Positions 32,031 to 44,641 of a stretch of DNA of 64,000 nucleotides are shown here, piece by piece. Position 1 is the first letter of the stretch, and each line of letters starts with the position of its first letter. The stretch spans positions 124,001 to 188,000 of the forward strand of contig CM049990.2 in the NCBI GenBank assembly GCA_016630955.3, in the 5' to 3' direction. The translations under genes and the position numbers were made by a program. A model generated the notes under the pieces. The model ran no database searches. It was not told where the DNA came from and saw only the letters and a program-made list of their open reading frames with translations. Source of the stretch: Didymella arachidicola. Lineage: Eukaryota > Ascomycota > Dothideomycetes > Pleosporales > Didymellaceae.

Positions 32031-32452
32031 TGCGAGGACTGTATTGGTACGAGGCTTGGAGGCGCATGTCTGAAAGGCTTTTATAGCGACAATGTTTTGC
32101 ACTTTCAAATCCAGTGTGTCATCATGGCAGTATGCAATGATCACCAATTGACTGGCGGAGTTCCACCTTTGCTTACGTGGTTTCCAACACGCCGCCGCAC
32201 GCCATCACGAAAATTGACCTCGAAGCAGACTCATCGAATTCTCTCGGGACAGCAGTACAAAGTCAGCGGCATCGAATTGCTCAGTATAATAAGAACCTGG
32301 CCGACTAGGGTGTGAAAGTCATAATACGAAGACTCTGCTCAGTCGCACAGGCTTCTATCCGTCCCCACAAATTTTCACGCGAACTTTTGCGAGCTTGCAA
32401 GGTCTATAGCCCTCACTCGTGGATCACCGTGTCTTGGTCGCTTCAACTACTC
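32031..32452. other. Intergenic, no gene seen
   Basis: Upstream of the oxidoreductase and downstream of the PLC gene. No coding signal. Confidence 0.45.
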
Positions 32453-34228
32453 TTAGGTGTCCTCGAAGTGGAACCTCACGAGCAGTGTGCAGGTCGTTTC
32501 GTGGCCGCCCAGATCAAGCATGCGGATGAAACTCCAGCCAGGCACAGCGTATACCAATCTAACAGCAGCAACAGCAAATATGGGATTGCGTGCAAAGCTG
32601 TCATCGCTCTTGATCAGTAAGCGAAGGAATACCAGCTCACTGTCTTCGTACTCCCAGTCAAGGGTTTCGTTCCAGACTGGATCGGTTGTAGGCGAGCTGT
32701 CTTTGTGCATAAGATGTGCCAGCCTGGACTGCTTGTAGCCTGCAGTCTTCCGCTTCGGTGGCATGTTGTTCAGGTCGTTAGGATGAACAAGAGTGCATGT
32801 CACATATGGCTTGATGTCGCCGTGCTCGCGATCTTGAGGTAGAGGCACATCTGTGGCACCAGCAACGGTTAAGTGAAGTCTTTTCCTTCTTCCAGATAAG
32901 ACATTGCCGTTACCACCCGCGCGCAAGGCTGCAGGTTTGAGAACGTAGCCACCAGAGCCGGCAAACAGTGCTTCGTTGAGTTGCATACTCGCACCGAACG
33001 TCTGCCAATTCAAGGCACAGACCTGTGCACCGATGCCCCAGAAAGGAACCGGCGGGAGATTTTTCGACGAGATACGAGTTCCTTTTGGGTACACACGCAT
33101 GAGATGATGTGCATTGTGGCGGGCGATTTTGGGACTGTTTCCTGGCAGATGCCTCTTCAAGCCCGACTCAGAGACGTTGATAAGTTGATGATGCGGTGCG
33201 CCCTCGAGATTTGACTCGAACCATGTGTTATTGACGGGCTTGACGCTCTGGGCGTAAACACCGAGTTCGGCAAGCTCAGGTACGATAATGCCTTGTGGGC
33301 ACTCTTGCTTCTGCTGATTGTACTGCTTGTGTGCCTTTCTTGCCTCTTCATCCTCGGAGCTATCACTGTCGCTGCTGCTTTCTTCTTCGTTTGGCAAATG
33401 GTACTCCACAATGACCACAATCTTGTTTTTGAGCTCAGCCAGAGTGACATGATCGCCGGAACCTTGTTGTTCGAGGTGACCCTTCTCACGCAGAGCCTTG
33501 TTGAGGAGACGCTGACCGAAAACCTCCTGCATGATCCATGCAAGCCTCAGCTGACCGTGAGCACCACAATGATTCTCGAGGGAGATCATGATCGGCGCTG
33601 CATTCTTTTCGTTGGCAACTTCCCGGTCGACTACGTCGCGAATGGTTTCACAAACTGTGCGGAACGGGATGTGCGACACCAAAGTATAGCCGTGGGTGAC
33701 TTTTGGCTCGTCTTGGTTCTCATCGTTATCCTACACCGGTGAGCATTGGCACAAGTTCCCGTTCTCGATGCTTCTTACCCAGGCGTCTATCTCAACGCAG
33801 CGGGACCCAGTGAGCAGAGCAATCTCGTACGCTGAGGCGTCGGAAGACCCATACAATTGATGCGCCATCAAATAGGTGTTGTGACTTGAGCTTATAAAAT
33901 ACTCAGGTAGCGGATGATTGCGGTCGAGCACTTCAGGTGGTACTTTGATGTGGGGCCTGTCCAGCAACTCCCTCAACGCGGTCGTTGGTTGCTCGACATC
34001 AATACCAGCTTCTCCTTTCGATAACACATTTTCTTTGTACAGGACTTCCCTTAGCGCTTTGCTGACACGTAACTTGTCTTTGGTGATGTGCGACTCTCGC
34101 GAGGCATGGCCGCCGCCTGCGACTGTTCTAGCGTCAATTACTTCACCCTTGTCTTCATCATCAACTTTGGAAGATCCGGAAAAAGGATTGAGTTTAGAGA
34201 AACCAGATACTAAGCTCGACATCTTCAC
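32453..34228 (-). CDS. Phosphoinositide-specific phospholipase C
   Basis: Hydrolyses PI(4,5)P2 to inositol trisphosphate and diacylglycerol in Ca2+ signalling. Exons 34228-33779 and 33730-32453; the 49-bp intron (GTAAGA...GTGTAG) joins CVEIDAW to DNDENQDEPKVTHGYTL. 575 aa. The X domain has catalytic H116 (ISSSHNTYLM) and H163 (VTHGYTL). An acidic linker (SSSDSDSSEDEEARK) is followed by the Y domain (FWGIGAQVCALNWQTFGASM) and a C-terminal C2 domain (RLHLTVAGATDVPLPQ through FLRLLIKSDDS). There is no PH domain or complete EF-hand pair, as in the shorter fungal PLCs. Start Met is at 34228 or 34222 (MKMSSLVSG). Antisense frames at 32312-34271 are shadows. Confidence 0.93.
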
Positions 34229-35372
34229 TGTGGCTCAGGCTGTGGCTGGGATGTACAATAATGGACTGTAGGGATGATGTTAGGTTGGAGGGGTTGGCGG
34301 AGGGACGCCCGCTATGACGCCAACGATCACGAGAAGGCTGCGCTTGCGCTTGGCTGGTTGAAACCGGCTCAGACGGCAGGAATAAACCACACAGCGAAAT
34401 ACAAGACCTCAGCGACCGCCTCATGGAAGTCCGGCATGTCGACTACGTTATTACTGTCCGCGGGCACCTTTTGAGCGGAGGCTCGTCGGCGAGTCAGTGG
34501 GGTGCGTTGCTCCGATCGCACTAACCAACGAGTCAAAACGCGCACAGATGTGGTGGACGCATTTACCTACTCCTTTCACCTGCACCCTCGCGGAGCCGAC
34601 GGTCTGCAGCTATGTCTATCGGCAGTCATGCAGCAAGATTGTGTCAATTCATCGTAACCTTGTTCAGTGGATGCAGTACTCGGCCTCCTCACGATTTCGT
34701 CGAGCCGACCAGCAGAGCTTGACCACAATGCCGCTCTACGGGTCACTTGAACACGTCTGCATCGTTTGCCTGTCTCCTTGGCCGAGGATGCATGGACATC
34801 GCTAGCTTGACCATCAAAAAGATTGTCGAAGTTCCCTCGTCCGCTTGGGCCTGAATTTCTCTTAAAAAGCAACGAACAACCGAGGATGATGATCAACTCC
34901 AGCTTCTCTGCGCATCCCCCACAGTCGCCAAGGTATCACCCCGCAGCTTCAAGAAGTTTTTCCATCCACTGTGACCCTAGCCTGTCTGATGTGAGAGTCC
35001 GGAAATGTAGCTCGGAAAACTATTCCAGGCTGTACTCTTGTGCATTGGAGGGTCTAGAGATATCAAGCATATTGGACAGGAATTCTCCAGCGCTGCACCA
35101 GCAGTGTCCAACCGGAAGTCTGGACGGTGTGGATCAGCCTCACTAGGGCCTTATCTTAAAGCGGATATTCCAAGATGATGAGGTATATACGAAGACAGAC
35201 ATTCGCGATACCTTCTTGGCCAGCATAATGGCCAGCAACAAGATACGCCGACATGCAGAACGGTCATAGAAGTCCTTCCGCAGTCGGAGCGGGTACAGGT
35301 GTATAAAGCGGTCATGCTTCGCAAACCTTCAGTTGATCCCATCATTCTAGTAATTCGCTTACCATCATCGTC
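34229..35372. other. Divergent intergenic region, no gene seen
   Basis: Between the minus-strand PLC gene and the plus-strand GH105 gene; it should contain both promoters. Frames of about 100 codons (34497-34896) overlap on both strands and look random. Confidence 0.45.
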
Positions 35373-36680
35373 ATGAGAACCTTCCTTGTCGGCACTTTGG
35401 CACTCGCCAGTGCCGCTCTGGCGTCAGCAAAGATCAGTTTACCAAGTGGCTGGTTCAAGATACCTCCGGAGGAGAAAATCGATTCTGGCAAGTTCAATGG
35501 CAAGTCAAGATATCTAACTTGGATGGCGGATTCCCAGATCAAGCACGGTGTGGAGCCTACATTTGCCTACACAGTCTCGGCTTATCTATCTGGCGTACTG
35601 TTAGCATACGACAGAACAGGCGACGATAAGTATCGTGACTACGTCAAGCGCCACGCAGACACCGTGTTGTACCCTGCTTGGAACGGCGAGATCCTGCTTC
35701 ACAACAACAGCAATTCCATCGACGACATCCGCTTCGGTCATACCTTCCTGGACATGTACAACCTCACCGGCGGAGAAGAGATCTATAAGATTGCTGCAGA
35801 CAGCCTCAAGGCCCAAATAGATCGCTCTTTTCGCACTCCAGACGGTGGTTTCTACCATCGTTATCCAGTCTACATCGATCAGATGTGGCTTGACGGCATC
35901 TATATGCTCGACGTCTTCTATGCCCGCTGGACACACGAATTTCAACCTGACAACACCACAGCCTGGGACGATATCGCCTTGCAATTCGATCTGATCGACG
36001 CGGGTACCACCGTTGACCGCGAGCATACCAATGGTCTACCGGTGCATGGCTTTGACGTCAGCAAAAACTCTATCTGGGCTGATCCTGAAACTGGTGCCGC
36101 GCCTCATGTTTGGGGCAGAGCAGTAGGCTGGTACATCATGGCGCTCGTTGATACGCTCGACTACTTCCCTGAGAAACACGAAGGCCGTGCACGACTTATC
36201 AAGTACCTGCAGTCCGTTGCTGATGCCATAGTTGCGGCTCAAGACTCAAAGTACAAGGGCTGGTATAACATCATGGACCCTGGACTCGAGACTCGCTCTG
36301 GGAACTACATTGAGAGCTCCGGGTCTGCCATGTTCGTCTACGGTCTGCTCAAGGGAGCACGTCATGGGTACCTTAAGGACAAAAAATACCTCGATGCTGC
36401 TCTCAGCGGTTATGAACTTTTGACTGAGACATTTGCTGAGAAGCGCAAGGGCGATGGCGCCTTGGTCTGGAAATGGACCGTTCAGACTGGCAGTCTGAGC
36501 TCAAACGGCACCTTCGAGGCAGGTGTTCACCACAATCGCTCTCGAGAAATGCACTGACAAGTCTAGTATTACGCAAGCATGCCCTTGTTTGAAAACGATC
36601 TGAAAGGAGTTGCGCCTTTTCTCTTCTCCAGCTACGAGTACGAATTGTATGTTGAGGGACAGCAAAGTAGACGGTCATGA
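35373..36680 (+). CDS. GH105 unsaturated rhamnogalacturonyl hydrolase
   Basis: A secreted glycosidase that removes unsaturated galacturonyl residues from pectin fragments after lyase cleavage. The signal peptide is MRTFLVGTLALASAALASA; the (alpha/alpha)6-barrel domain covers the rest. D174 in YIDQMWLDGIYMLD matches the catalytic Asp of the YteR family; GRAVGWYIMALVDTLDYFPE and ETRSGNYIESSGSAMFVYGL are conserved barrel blocks. Exon 1 (35373-36518) ends with NGTFE; the only join that keeps frame to the conserved YYASMPLFENDLKGVAPFLF is at 36567, using a GC donor (GAG|GCAGGT) and a TCTAG acceptor, a 48-bp GC-AG intron. This gives 419 aa. Unspliced, the frame would end 13 residues later at 36557. 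Confidence 0.9.
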
Positions 36681-37314
36681 ACAACGTGATCAACAGGCGA
36701 TCATGCAATCACTACAGATAACGTTAATGTTTTCTGGATATGTTAAATTCCTGCCACTAAAGCTTCTTGACTTGCTCTGACTTGCCCTTTTCGAATTTGT
36801 GGAGACCGCTAACTGCTGTGATATACGAGGCTACAATCACCCGGCAATGCAGCAATGTGACCGATCATCGTCTGATTGCTGACAGCTACAACGCGTATCT
36901 CGATGATTTGAATGTCCAACATTGGAAGTCACACATACGCAATAAGAAACGCATATTCCTTCGATGAGAAGTATTGTGTGATCCACCGGAGCTAGAGTGA
37001 CCAGCCGTACGACCGACCGAGTTAGTCAGCAGTCGCGCACCACCTCAGTAGTCTCCTCACATCGGAAGAGGCCCGCGATCATCAACAACACGAGATCCGG
37101 CCGACGCGACTAGCGACTTCGTTCAGTGGTCCCCGACGTCATGCACTCACGCGCTGTCGCCGACGAGGAATCGCCCCGCACGATTGACAGAATCCGGAGA
37201 TGCGGGGTCATAGCCGGGTTGGTAAAGTGTGGGGAAGCTGAAGAGCCGTAAGAAAAGAACTGCGCGCTTCGCAACGTTCAGAACAAGCAATTGGAAGCTC
37301 GAGGATACTGAACC
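36681..37314. other. Intergenic, no gene seen
   Basis: 3' flank of the GH105 gene and promoter of the cyclase gene. Confidence 0.45.
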
Positions 37315-38516
37315 ATGGCACAAACACTCCAAAACGCTCAAGAGAAGCTTTCGACCATGACTGGAGGTATTTTGGGGGCTGAGTACAAATTCCCGGCGTT
37401 TGATGATCTACCGAAGGTGGGAGGCATGCCTCAGGGCTCGATATGGGGTTTCTATGACAAGAGCGGAAAGAAGGATGAGGTTGGATGTAAGTTGGGCATA
37501 TGCGACCAGACGGGGGGACTCTTCACAACTGACGTTCACAAGCTATCAATCTCCTCACCCCCGCTGTAGTCCAAGCTGCTTCGAAGGAAATTAGCACTGG
37601 CGAACACATCCAGCTCGACTGGCCCCTACACAATGTTCAATTCCCTGGCTTTAGCCGCAAGGAGTTCCATCAGAAGAAGATCAACTTCTCAGACTTCACC
37701 GACTGGAAGGCAATGGACGACGAGGTCTACATCAATACTCAGTCTGGCTCGCAGTGGGACAGCCTGAAGCACTTTGCGCATCAGTCTAGTGGCATGTATT
37801 ACAATGGTCTCACTCACGCAGAAGCGGCGCAGAACGACCGAAACGGCACACACAATTGGTGTGAGAGGGGTGGTATTGTTGGAAGAGGTGTGCTTTGTGA
37901 CTGGGTAAGATGGTGAGTGTAATTTCAGAGCTGAAAGATGAGCCCAGACTTACTTATGCAGGTATGAAGAGAAGAATGGAAAGGCGCCGCTTGCCGTCTC
38001 AAGACACGAGATCCCTATCCTGGAGATCGAAGAAACATTAAAATGGCAGGGAACTAAACTCAAGCAAGGTGACATTCTGATGATCCGCAGTGGATATGTG
38101 AGGTGGCACAACGACGCGAATGAAACAGAACGCAAGTCAGGAACCCGCGACAATAGCGTTGCCATTGGCGTGCAAGCTAATGAGGATACCGTGAGGTGGT
38201 TCTACGACAAGCACCTCGCTGCGCTTGTCGGTGACACTGTCGCATTCGAGGCATGGCCTCCTAAGTTCACTGATGGTTGGTGTCTACATGAATGGATTCT
38301 TGTCCATTGGGGAATGCCTATCGGCGAGATGTGGGATCTGGAGAAGCTGAGTGAGAAGTGCAAGAGCATGAAACGTTACAGTAAGTCGGGAACTCCATGT
38401 CTCTCTGCCACAAAACAATACTGACTGCAAGTTTCACAGCCTTCTTCCTGACGAGTGCACCATTACATGTCAAGGGTGGAATTGGAAGTCCGCCTGGCGC
38501 AATCGCGATCTTTTGA
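37315..38516 (+). CDS. Cyclase-family protein (kynurenine formamidase-like fold)
   Basis: Four exons, 37315-37486, 37543-37912, 37962-38380 and 38440-38516, join in frame to 345 aa. It belongs to the putative cyclase family (PF04199-like), whose bacterial members are metal-dependent formamidases and isatin hydrolases with the motif H-G-T-H-x-D-x-P-x-H. Here the equivalent is INTQSGSQWDSLKHFA: D130 and H134 are kept, but the metal-binding His pair is replaced (Q128), as in the fungal subgroup I recognise. Other conserved blocks are AFDDLPKVGGMPQGSIWGFY and GGIVGRGVLCDWVRW, and QGDILMIRSGYVRWHND. No signal peptide, so probably cytosolic. Substrate unknown; catalysis may be altered or absent. 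Confidence 0.88.
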
Positions 38517-39784
38517 GCTCAACATCCTGCAGGCTCTGCCCAAAACTCCAATGTACTCTCCATGACTTCAGTTAGCACATCGCTTCTCCTCGATATGTTC
38601 GAGATCCTACCATTAAGTGCTTCCACACTATTGTGTAGTGCATTTCCACTGCTCCTTCGAGCGCCTGGACGTTGTACTGTCCAGATGTTCGCGCGTTCAA
38701 CAGTTTCAAGTACGAACAACGTATCTCAGTACCTCAGTTACCCGGCACTCTTTGATGAGCTCGAGCGCACGTAAGCCTCTCACTATTCCCGACAGGGTTG
38801 ACATGCAAGAGCACTGCAACGTGAGTGTTGAATTGCTCGGATGAAACGACTTGACCAAAACTATGGGACAACCGTTGCATGTCAAATACCTTCCCGATGT
38901 CTTCACACTGTTGAAGCGTCACGAGGAGGTCTGAGGCCTGCCAGAATGAGCCGCAAAATTGGTGAGGTAGTTACCAATTTGACATTTTAAGAAGCCACGG
39001 GCGAGTGTTCATCTACTACACGCGTGCTAAAGGTAACCATAAGCTGGCCAATCAGGAGGCGGCACCCTCGAACTACCTTACCACTTCATCCCACCCGCCG
39101 CATGCCATATATGCTTCACAGAATTCTTTGTTCTTCTCAGCTCCTAGCTTTTATCGCGCATTTCGTATAGCAAGTTGAGGAAGTGGGACGGCGCTATCAA
39201 GCCCAGTTACATCACATTGGTGAATTGATGCGAAGGGGCGTTGCTGAAAGATCGAAAAATGTAGCTGTGAGACATTTAATAGAAACAAATACGACGAGTC
39301 GGAAGACCATACGCTGGACTACTTCTCCAGAGTCCAGTCTGAGGGCTACCACTGAGACTGCTGATACCAAGTAGGCACAGTTGCGGGTTGCATAGAAGGG
39401 AAGCTACGTATATCGAAGTAAGACGATCAGCAACCATGGAAAATATGAAGATCTATTTGGCTGAGCAGAAACCCGATCCTCATAAAACAACAGTAATATG
39501 ATCGAACACTCAATCTCATGCTCGACGCTAACCTGAAAGTTAGCGTGCGATAACGTCCAGGCTCGACCAACTGTCATGGGCCGATTTTGGAATTACGATT
39601 CGAAAGAGCACTAAGCCCACAGAATATTGAGGGAGTTTTTGCAGATATGACATGAATTGTAAACAACAACAAATGGTATCTCATGATCTATCGAACAACT
39701 CCAACTTACGACAACATCGTGATACCCCACCACCCCAGGGTATGTCGCGAACAAGAAACAGTAACAGCCCCTTGGCATCCCTCC
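38517..39784. other. Intergenic between convergent genes, no gene seen
   Basis: Short frames on both strands (60-75 codons) without character. The region downstream of a cyclase and of a permease should carry both terminators. Confidence 0.45.
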
Positions 39785-41545
39785 TCATAATTTACTATGC
39801 ACTTCCTCGGCCTCCAAAATCTTCGTCACCCCCTTACTTCCATGCGCCGCTTCTTCGTCATACTTATCCGGCTCACTGTCCGAATATGCAACACTTATAT
39901 CCAAGATCTCATCTCCAACCTCGCACCATATGTCGCTAGTGGCCGGGATCGGACTGATCTTGCACAGCGTCCAGTACACAATACTCGCGACCAAAAAGCC
40001 AGCAAAGAAGTTCAAGTCGTAGATGCGCTTGGCGCCAACGGGGACGTCGCGACCAACCGCACCCGCGAAACCGACGACGTTGATCATGATGCCTGAAATG
40101 TAGGCCGCGTAACCACGCCAGTGGAAGCCAAGTGTGTAGTAGTAGGGGCCCGTCTTCTGTCCGGAGTACAGGTTCTTGATCTGTAGGTACCCCTTGCGGA
40201 CGAAATAATAGTCGCAAATCATAACTCCAGCGATAGATGACAGAAACACACTGTAGGCAGAGAGATAGGTGGTAAAGCTGTTGGTGCTGCTCAGCAGATT
40301 CCAGGGGCACATGACGAGACCGACGAGCGCGCAGATGTATGAGCCGCGACGGATAGAGATCCAGCGCGGCAGCAGTGCAGCCATGTCAGTACCGGCTGAG
40401 ATAGAGTTTGCGGCGATGTTTGTACCGAGCTGGGCGAGTGTGAAGGCTGCGGCGAGAACAAACACACCGAAGCGCTGTCCGGAGCCGCCTTCCTGCAGGA
40501 ACTTGTCGAGCACATCCAAAGGATTCCAGATCGGGTCTCCGCCAAAGATGACTGTCGAGGAAGAGGAAACAATGATGCCGATGAAGGACGTCACCGCGAA
40601 ACCAACAGGAATGGTAACGAGCTGAGGAAGAAAGGCATCGGAGGGCTTGCGGGCGAAACGGGCGAAGTCAGGGTCGTTGACAATAAGGGCCGCGAAGTTG
40701 GCAATGGATGACATGATGCCACGGACCATAAGCCAGCCAAGTTCAGATCCTGATTTGGTGCCAGGCTGGTGAACGATGGGGCCGATGCCCTTTGCGCGGA
40801 CGACTGCCCAGATGAAGAAAGCAATGCCGGCGGTAGGGACGACGTAAGCCTTGACGGTGAACAGATGGCGAATCTTATGCACTGCGGGCCAGAGGAAGGG
40901 GAGCGAACCAAGCCAGAAGAACAGGTAAGAGACGAAGTGCACGGTGTTAGTGCCAGAGTTGGGAATGCTGTTAGGAACTCCTCCAGGGCCCTGAGTGGCT
41001 TCGTCGCGCCAGTTGTTCCAGATGGCTCGGATCATCAAGTAGACGCATGTTCCTCCAATCCAGCCCTGTACACCGTACCAGATGCAGGCCATTGCGGCTC
41101 GGTTGAATACTGGCCAGAGAGAACCCCAGATACCGAACGAAGAACGGTTGATCACAGGGAATGAGATGTGGTATGTAGCTCCGATGCGACCAGTCATGCA
41201 GATGAAGCATGCTGCAAGGGAATACCCGAGCCATACGCAGATCCATGATTGCCACCATGATAGACCATCTGCAATATTTGCTCCTGAGATCATCCATGTG
41301 TTGATGTTGAAGGAATCAGCGACCCAGAATCCGACAAAGTTCCATGCGCCTGCAGCATGTTAGTGAATATCTTGGATGCATGAGGAGTGATCCAACATAC
41401 CCCACTGGCGGCGCTCAGGCTCGACAGGTGCAAGGTCGTGGTTGTAGAGCATCAGCTGGGCCGTTGTCAGGCCTGGCTCGCTTTCGATCGCAAATCTCTC
41501 TGCATACCGAGCGGCCTTCGACTTTCTTGCCCTCATTTCTGCCAT
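39785..41545 (-). CDS. NCS1 permease (uracil/uridine/allantoin type)
   Basis: A plasma-membrane proton symporter for nucleobases or related compounds. Exons 41545-41401 and 41349-39785 (GTATGT...CTGCAG) give 569 aa. The N-terminus has EPERRQWG, and the join creates AWNFVGFWVADSFNINTWMI, the family's first helix. Further blocks: GLSWWQSWICVWLGYSLAAC, MACIWYGVQGWIGGTCVYLM, GTNIAANSISAGTDMAALLP (the NxxANxxSAGxD signature of the Fur/Dal4 branch) and VMICDYYFVRKGYLQIKNLY. Twelve helices can be drawn. The C-terminal tail is acidic and cytosolic, as in ubiquitin-regulated permeases. The exact substrate cannot be read from the sequence. Plus-strand frames at 39797-41363 are antisense. Confidence 0.93.
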
Positions 41546-44500
41546 TTGGATGAAACGTATGTAGATACCGGTGTCGATTCGCGGTGATGGAAGTCGTCGT
41601 TCTCTTTAGTAAGCCTTGATGATGAAGGATTGCTGACCCTGGCTCCAATGACGTTGGCCGAGGGCTACTGCGCTTGATTGAGCTCCGTGAGGCTTCTTGT
41701 TGGCACGGTACGTCGTGGCTGATGCTCGGTGTAGTTGACTATTGGTGTAAAGATGCCGGGATCAGGGTATGGAGGTAGGTAACACGCTCTGATTCGTGCT
41801 ACTAATGGTAAAGGTGAGGTTGAACTTGTATTCAAGTGACCTCCTGATCTGCCCTGGATCATCGGACATCACTTGGTACTTATAACCTTCTGTCCAAGGC
41901 GTGGGAAAAGCTCCACTGCGAGGTCGGATCCATACGGGGCATCCAGGGACGCAAAAGGTCACTTTCGAGTATGGTCGGCTGCTCTACCCCAGGCGCTGAT
42001 AAGAGCAATCCCTAGTGCCCGTGGGAGATCGCAGAGACCTCGCTAACGCCACATCTCCCACACCCGAGCGTTGCGTGTAACAACGACTAGTTTGGACCTT
42101 CATTTTGAGCCAAATGCGCGGTATAAGGCGAGCAAATGCGGATCGGAGCTGCCTTAGTGGTTTCTTGGAGGGAGTGTAGCCGCGAATGACGCAGCAGAAT
42201 CGTAACGGGATCGCGTGCGCCGAGAGAAATCACCACCTTCCACGAGCGCCCACAATACCATCTCCGTGATAGGAAGCAGTCGTACATTTCCTGCGGCGAA
42301 GATTTGACTCGATAGAAATATGTCACGGAGGACCCTAGTTCCGGAAACCTTTCTATCACACGCCAACAGATGTAGTGTGGCCGCAGACTTGCATCTCCAG
42401 GCGCATGGTCCCTCGCTTCATAGCGGCTGCCCATCAAACTACCGCCGAAGAGGTTTGGCGTGCATCTCAGGGAAGATAAAGGCTAGTGTGGGGAACGCTT
42501 GCGGCGCCGTGCTGGCCAATGAGCTTCTGCAGGACCCTTTTTACTCGATGAGATCGAGTAAATTTGTCGGCCTCGTATATGAACCTCACACTCATTCCTA
42601 GCATCGATCGTCTGGTGCTTGGGTCCATCTTCCGACATCTCGGCACTCGCAATGGCAATCAGCAATGAAACTGTACTATGCCTCACGACAGAAGCAGCCG
42701 ACAGTCCGAAGCAACATAACCAGCATCTGGAATCCTGGATCTTCCTTGTCCGCAGCGAACCTTGCGGATCCTCTGCGTGGAGCCAAACGTTCACGACCAC
42801 GACTACCCATCTTCCCCAAGGCCAAGCCTGCTCTACATGAGATCTACAAACGTGGTGTTGGGTAAATCCACCATGGATCCTCTTCGGTGTATCCCATGCA
42901 GCACTTCACTGCCACTGATAAGGACGCGGAGAGAAACCTTAGGAACATGCATAGCGGTGCGCACCCGGATGTTCAGATGTAAGCACAGCGCATGTACGTT
43001 TCTCGCTTGTACACAGCACGTCGTCCTAGACCAAACCGTTAGTATATTAGCGCTATCAGACATATGTTACTCTTCCATCCATATGCACCTCCTCCAAGGG
43101 TGCCGCGTGGGGATATCAGTATACTATCTCTGATTTTTCTTGCTAGCGCTCTGGGTGCATCTACGAGGCATTCACGGTCAGTCTTCCGGATACACAATAT
43201 GCATGTGTGGTAGCTGATTATACTGGGCAATTTTACTACGCGGTGACGTGTGTGGTGGGCTTCAAACACACTGTGCTCCTCTTGGTTTTCACGCTGTTTT
43301 CTTCCAGTTAGACAGTGAAAGCTCATTTCACCATCGAAGAAACCTGACCTCTCGGTGGTCTCAGTGCTTGTATGTACCCCAGATTAGAAAACTGTTAAAC
43401 TCATCGCCACTACTCGCAGGCAAAACTCGATGAGATGTGAGGACAGTCGCGGCTACTGAGGTCGTGCGGGAACGGGGCCGCTCCATGTCGTCTCATGCTG
43501 CATGGTATTGGCGAGACTCTCTCAATGCTACGGTGGAGAACATCGACAGTAAATCCCACGGAATTAGAGCATGTTGAGAGCGCTTGATTTTTCAGGCTTT
43601 GCTTTGTTCAGCCCGTCCAACCCGCCGTCATCGAGCGGCAAATCCGCAAATCATCCATGCTTGATTTGTCTGGTTGACTCGTCAGTACCTAGAATGGAGT
43701 AGTGGAACGCTGCCTACCATCATGGCAGAAACATTGCTTGCTCTCCTTACAGCCTCCACAGCCGAAGTCTATCTCCTTGTCGCACCATGCACACTCGGGT
43801 AGAATCATGCTGCGTTTGGAAACTTCTTGTCGCTCTTTAGCACTTGTGTGTAGGTACTTTGGTTACTTTTTGCCCTTGCACTAGTTGCTCGTCTGTTCTC
43901 CTTCACCAGCGTTCTTGCATTCGGTCGACGCGGATTCGACACATTCAGCGGGTGTACTCAAGTCAGATCTCCACCAACGCCAGAGTCCCCTTATCTGATT
44001 ATTGGTTTCGGACGCATGCAATCTCAAATGCTCTTCCTCAGGCAAGAGCGTGTCTTTGATGCTTATCGTGGTCAGAGCGTCCCTGCAGCATTGATCGCTC
44101 ATTTGCATCACCCTCAGCCCGTAGAGCGCAATTCGCAGCTTACTCGATTGAATCCTTCGCCCTCACTGCTTACTAACTTTTCTTCTACGGCTGCCTCGGT
44201 GCACACTTCAGATTTTGAGGCATCCCGACTTCGTCCTTTCGGGTGGTTCCTGCCTGCCAGCTTGTCACAGCAGCCGCTAGTGTTCTCACATCATGCGTGC
44301 TACGCGCACCTAACCCACTTGTCCATCGGCCAGAGTCTGCGACTTATAGGCTAAACAGTACTATATCTTCGACGAGCGGACCTTCGCATGGCAAGGTGCT
44401 GAGAGTAGCGATCATCGCAGCTGCGTGGTAGAAACGAGTCCCTGCGTTATTAGCATGTCGAAGCTGAGTTTTCCTCATCGTATCGACTTGAGCTGTCTTC

Positions 44501-44641
44501 GAGGGACGTGTAGGTTGCCAGATATATAGCGTTCAATTCCAGGACTCTCTATATCGTTCCATACTGTACAACGCGCTTTTCGTGTACAAAGTCATATTAT
44601 GCTGAAAGAATCCAAGTTCGACATTATCCGACTACGTTCGC
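41546..44641. other. Gene-poor stretch of 3.1 kb
   Basis: No firm gene. The most protein-like part is on the plus strand: a short frame from 43722 (MAETLLALLTASTAEVYLLV) and, after possible intron sequence, a frame open from about 43854 to 44354 that starts with a membrane-like run (WLLFALALVARLFSF). I could not find a splice that joins them in frame, and the second half reads as random, so this is left uncalled. Elsewhere only short overlapping frames. Confidence 0.4.
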
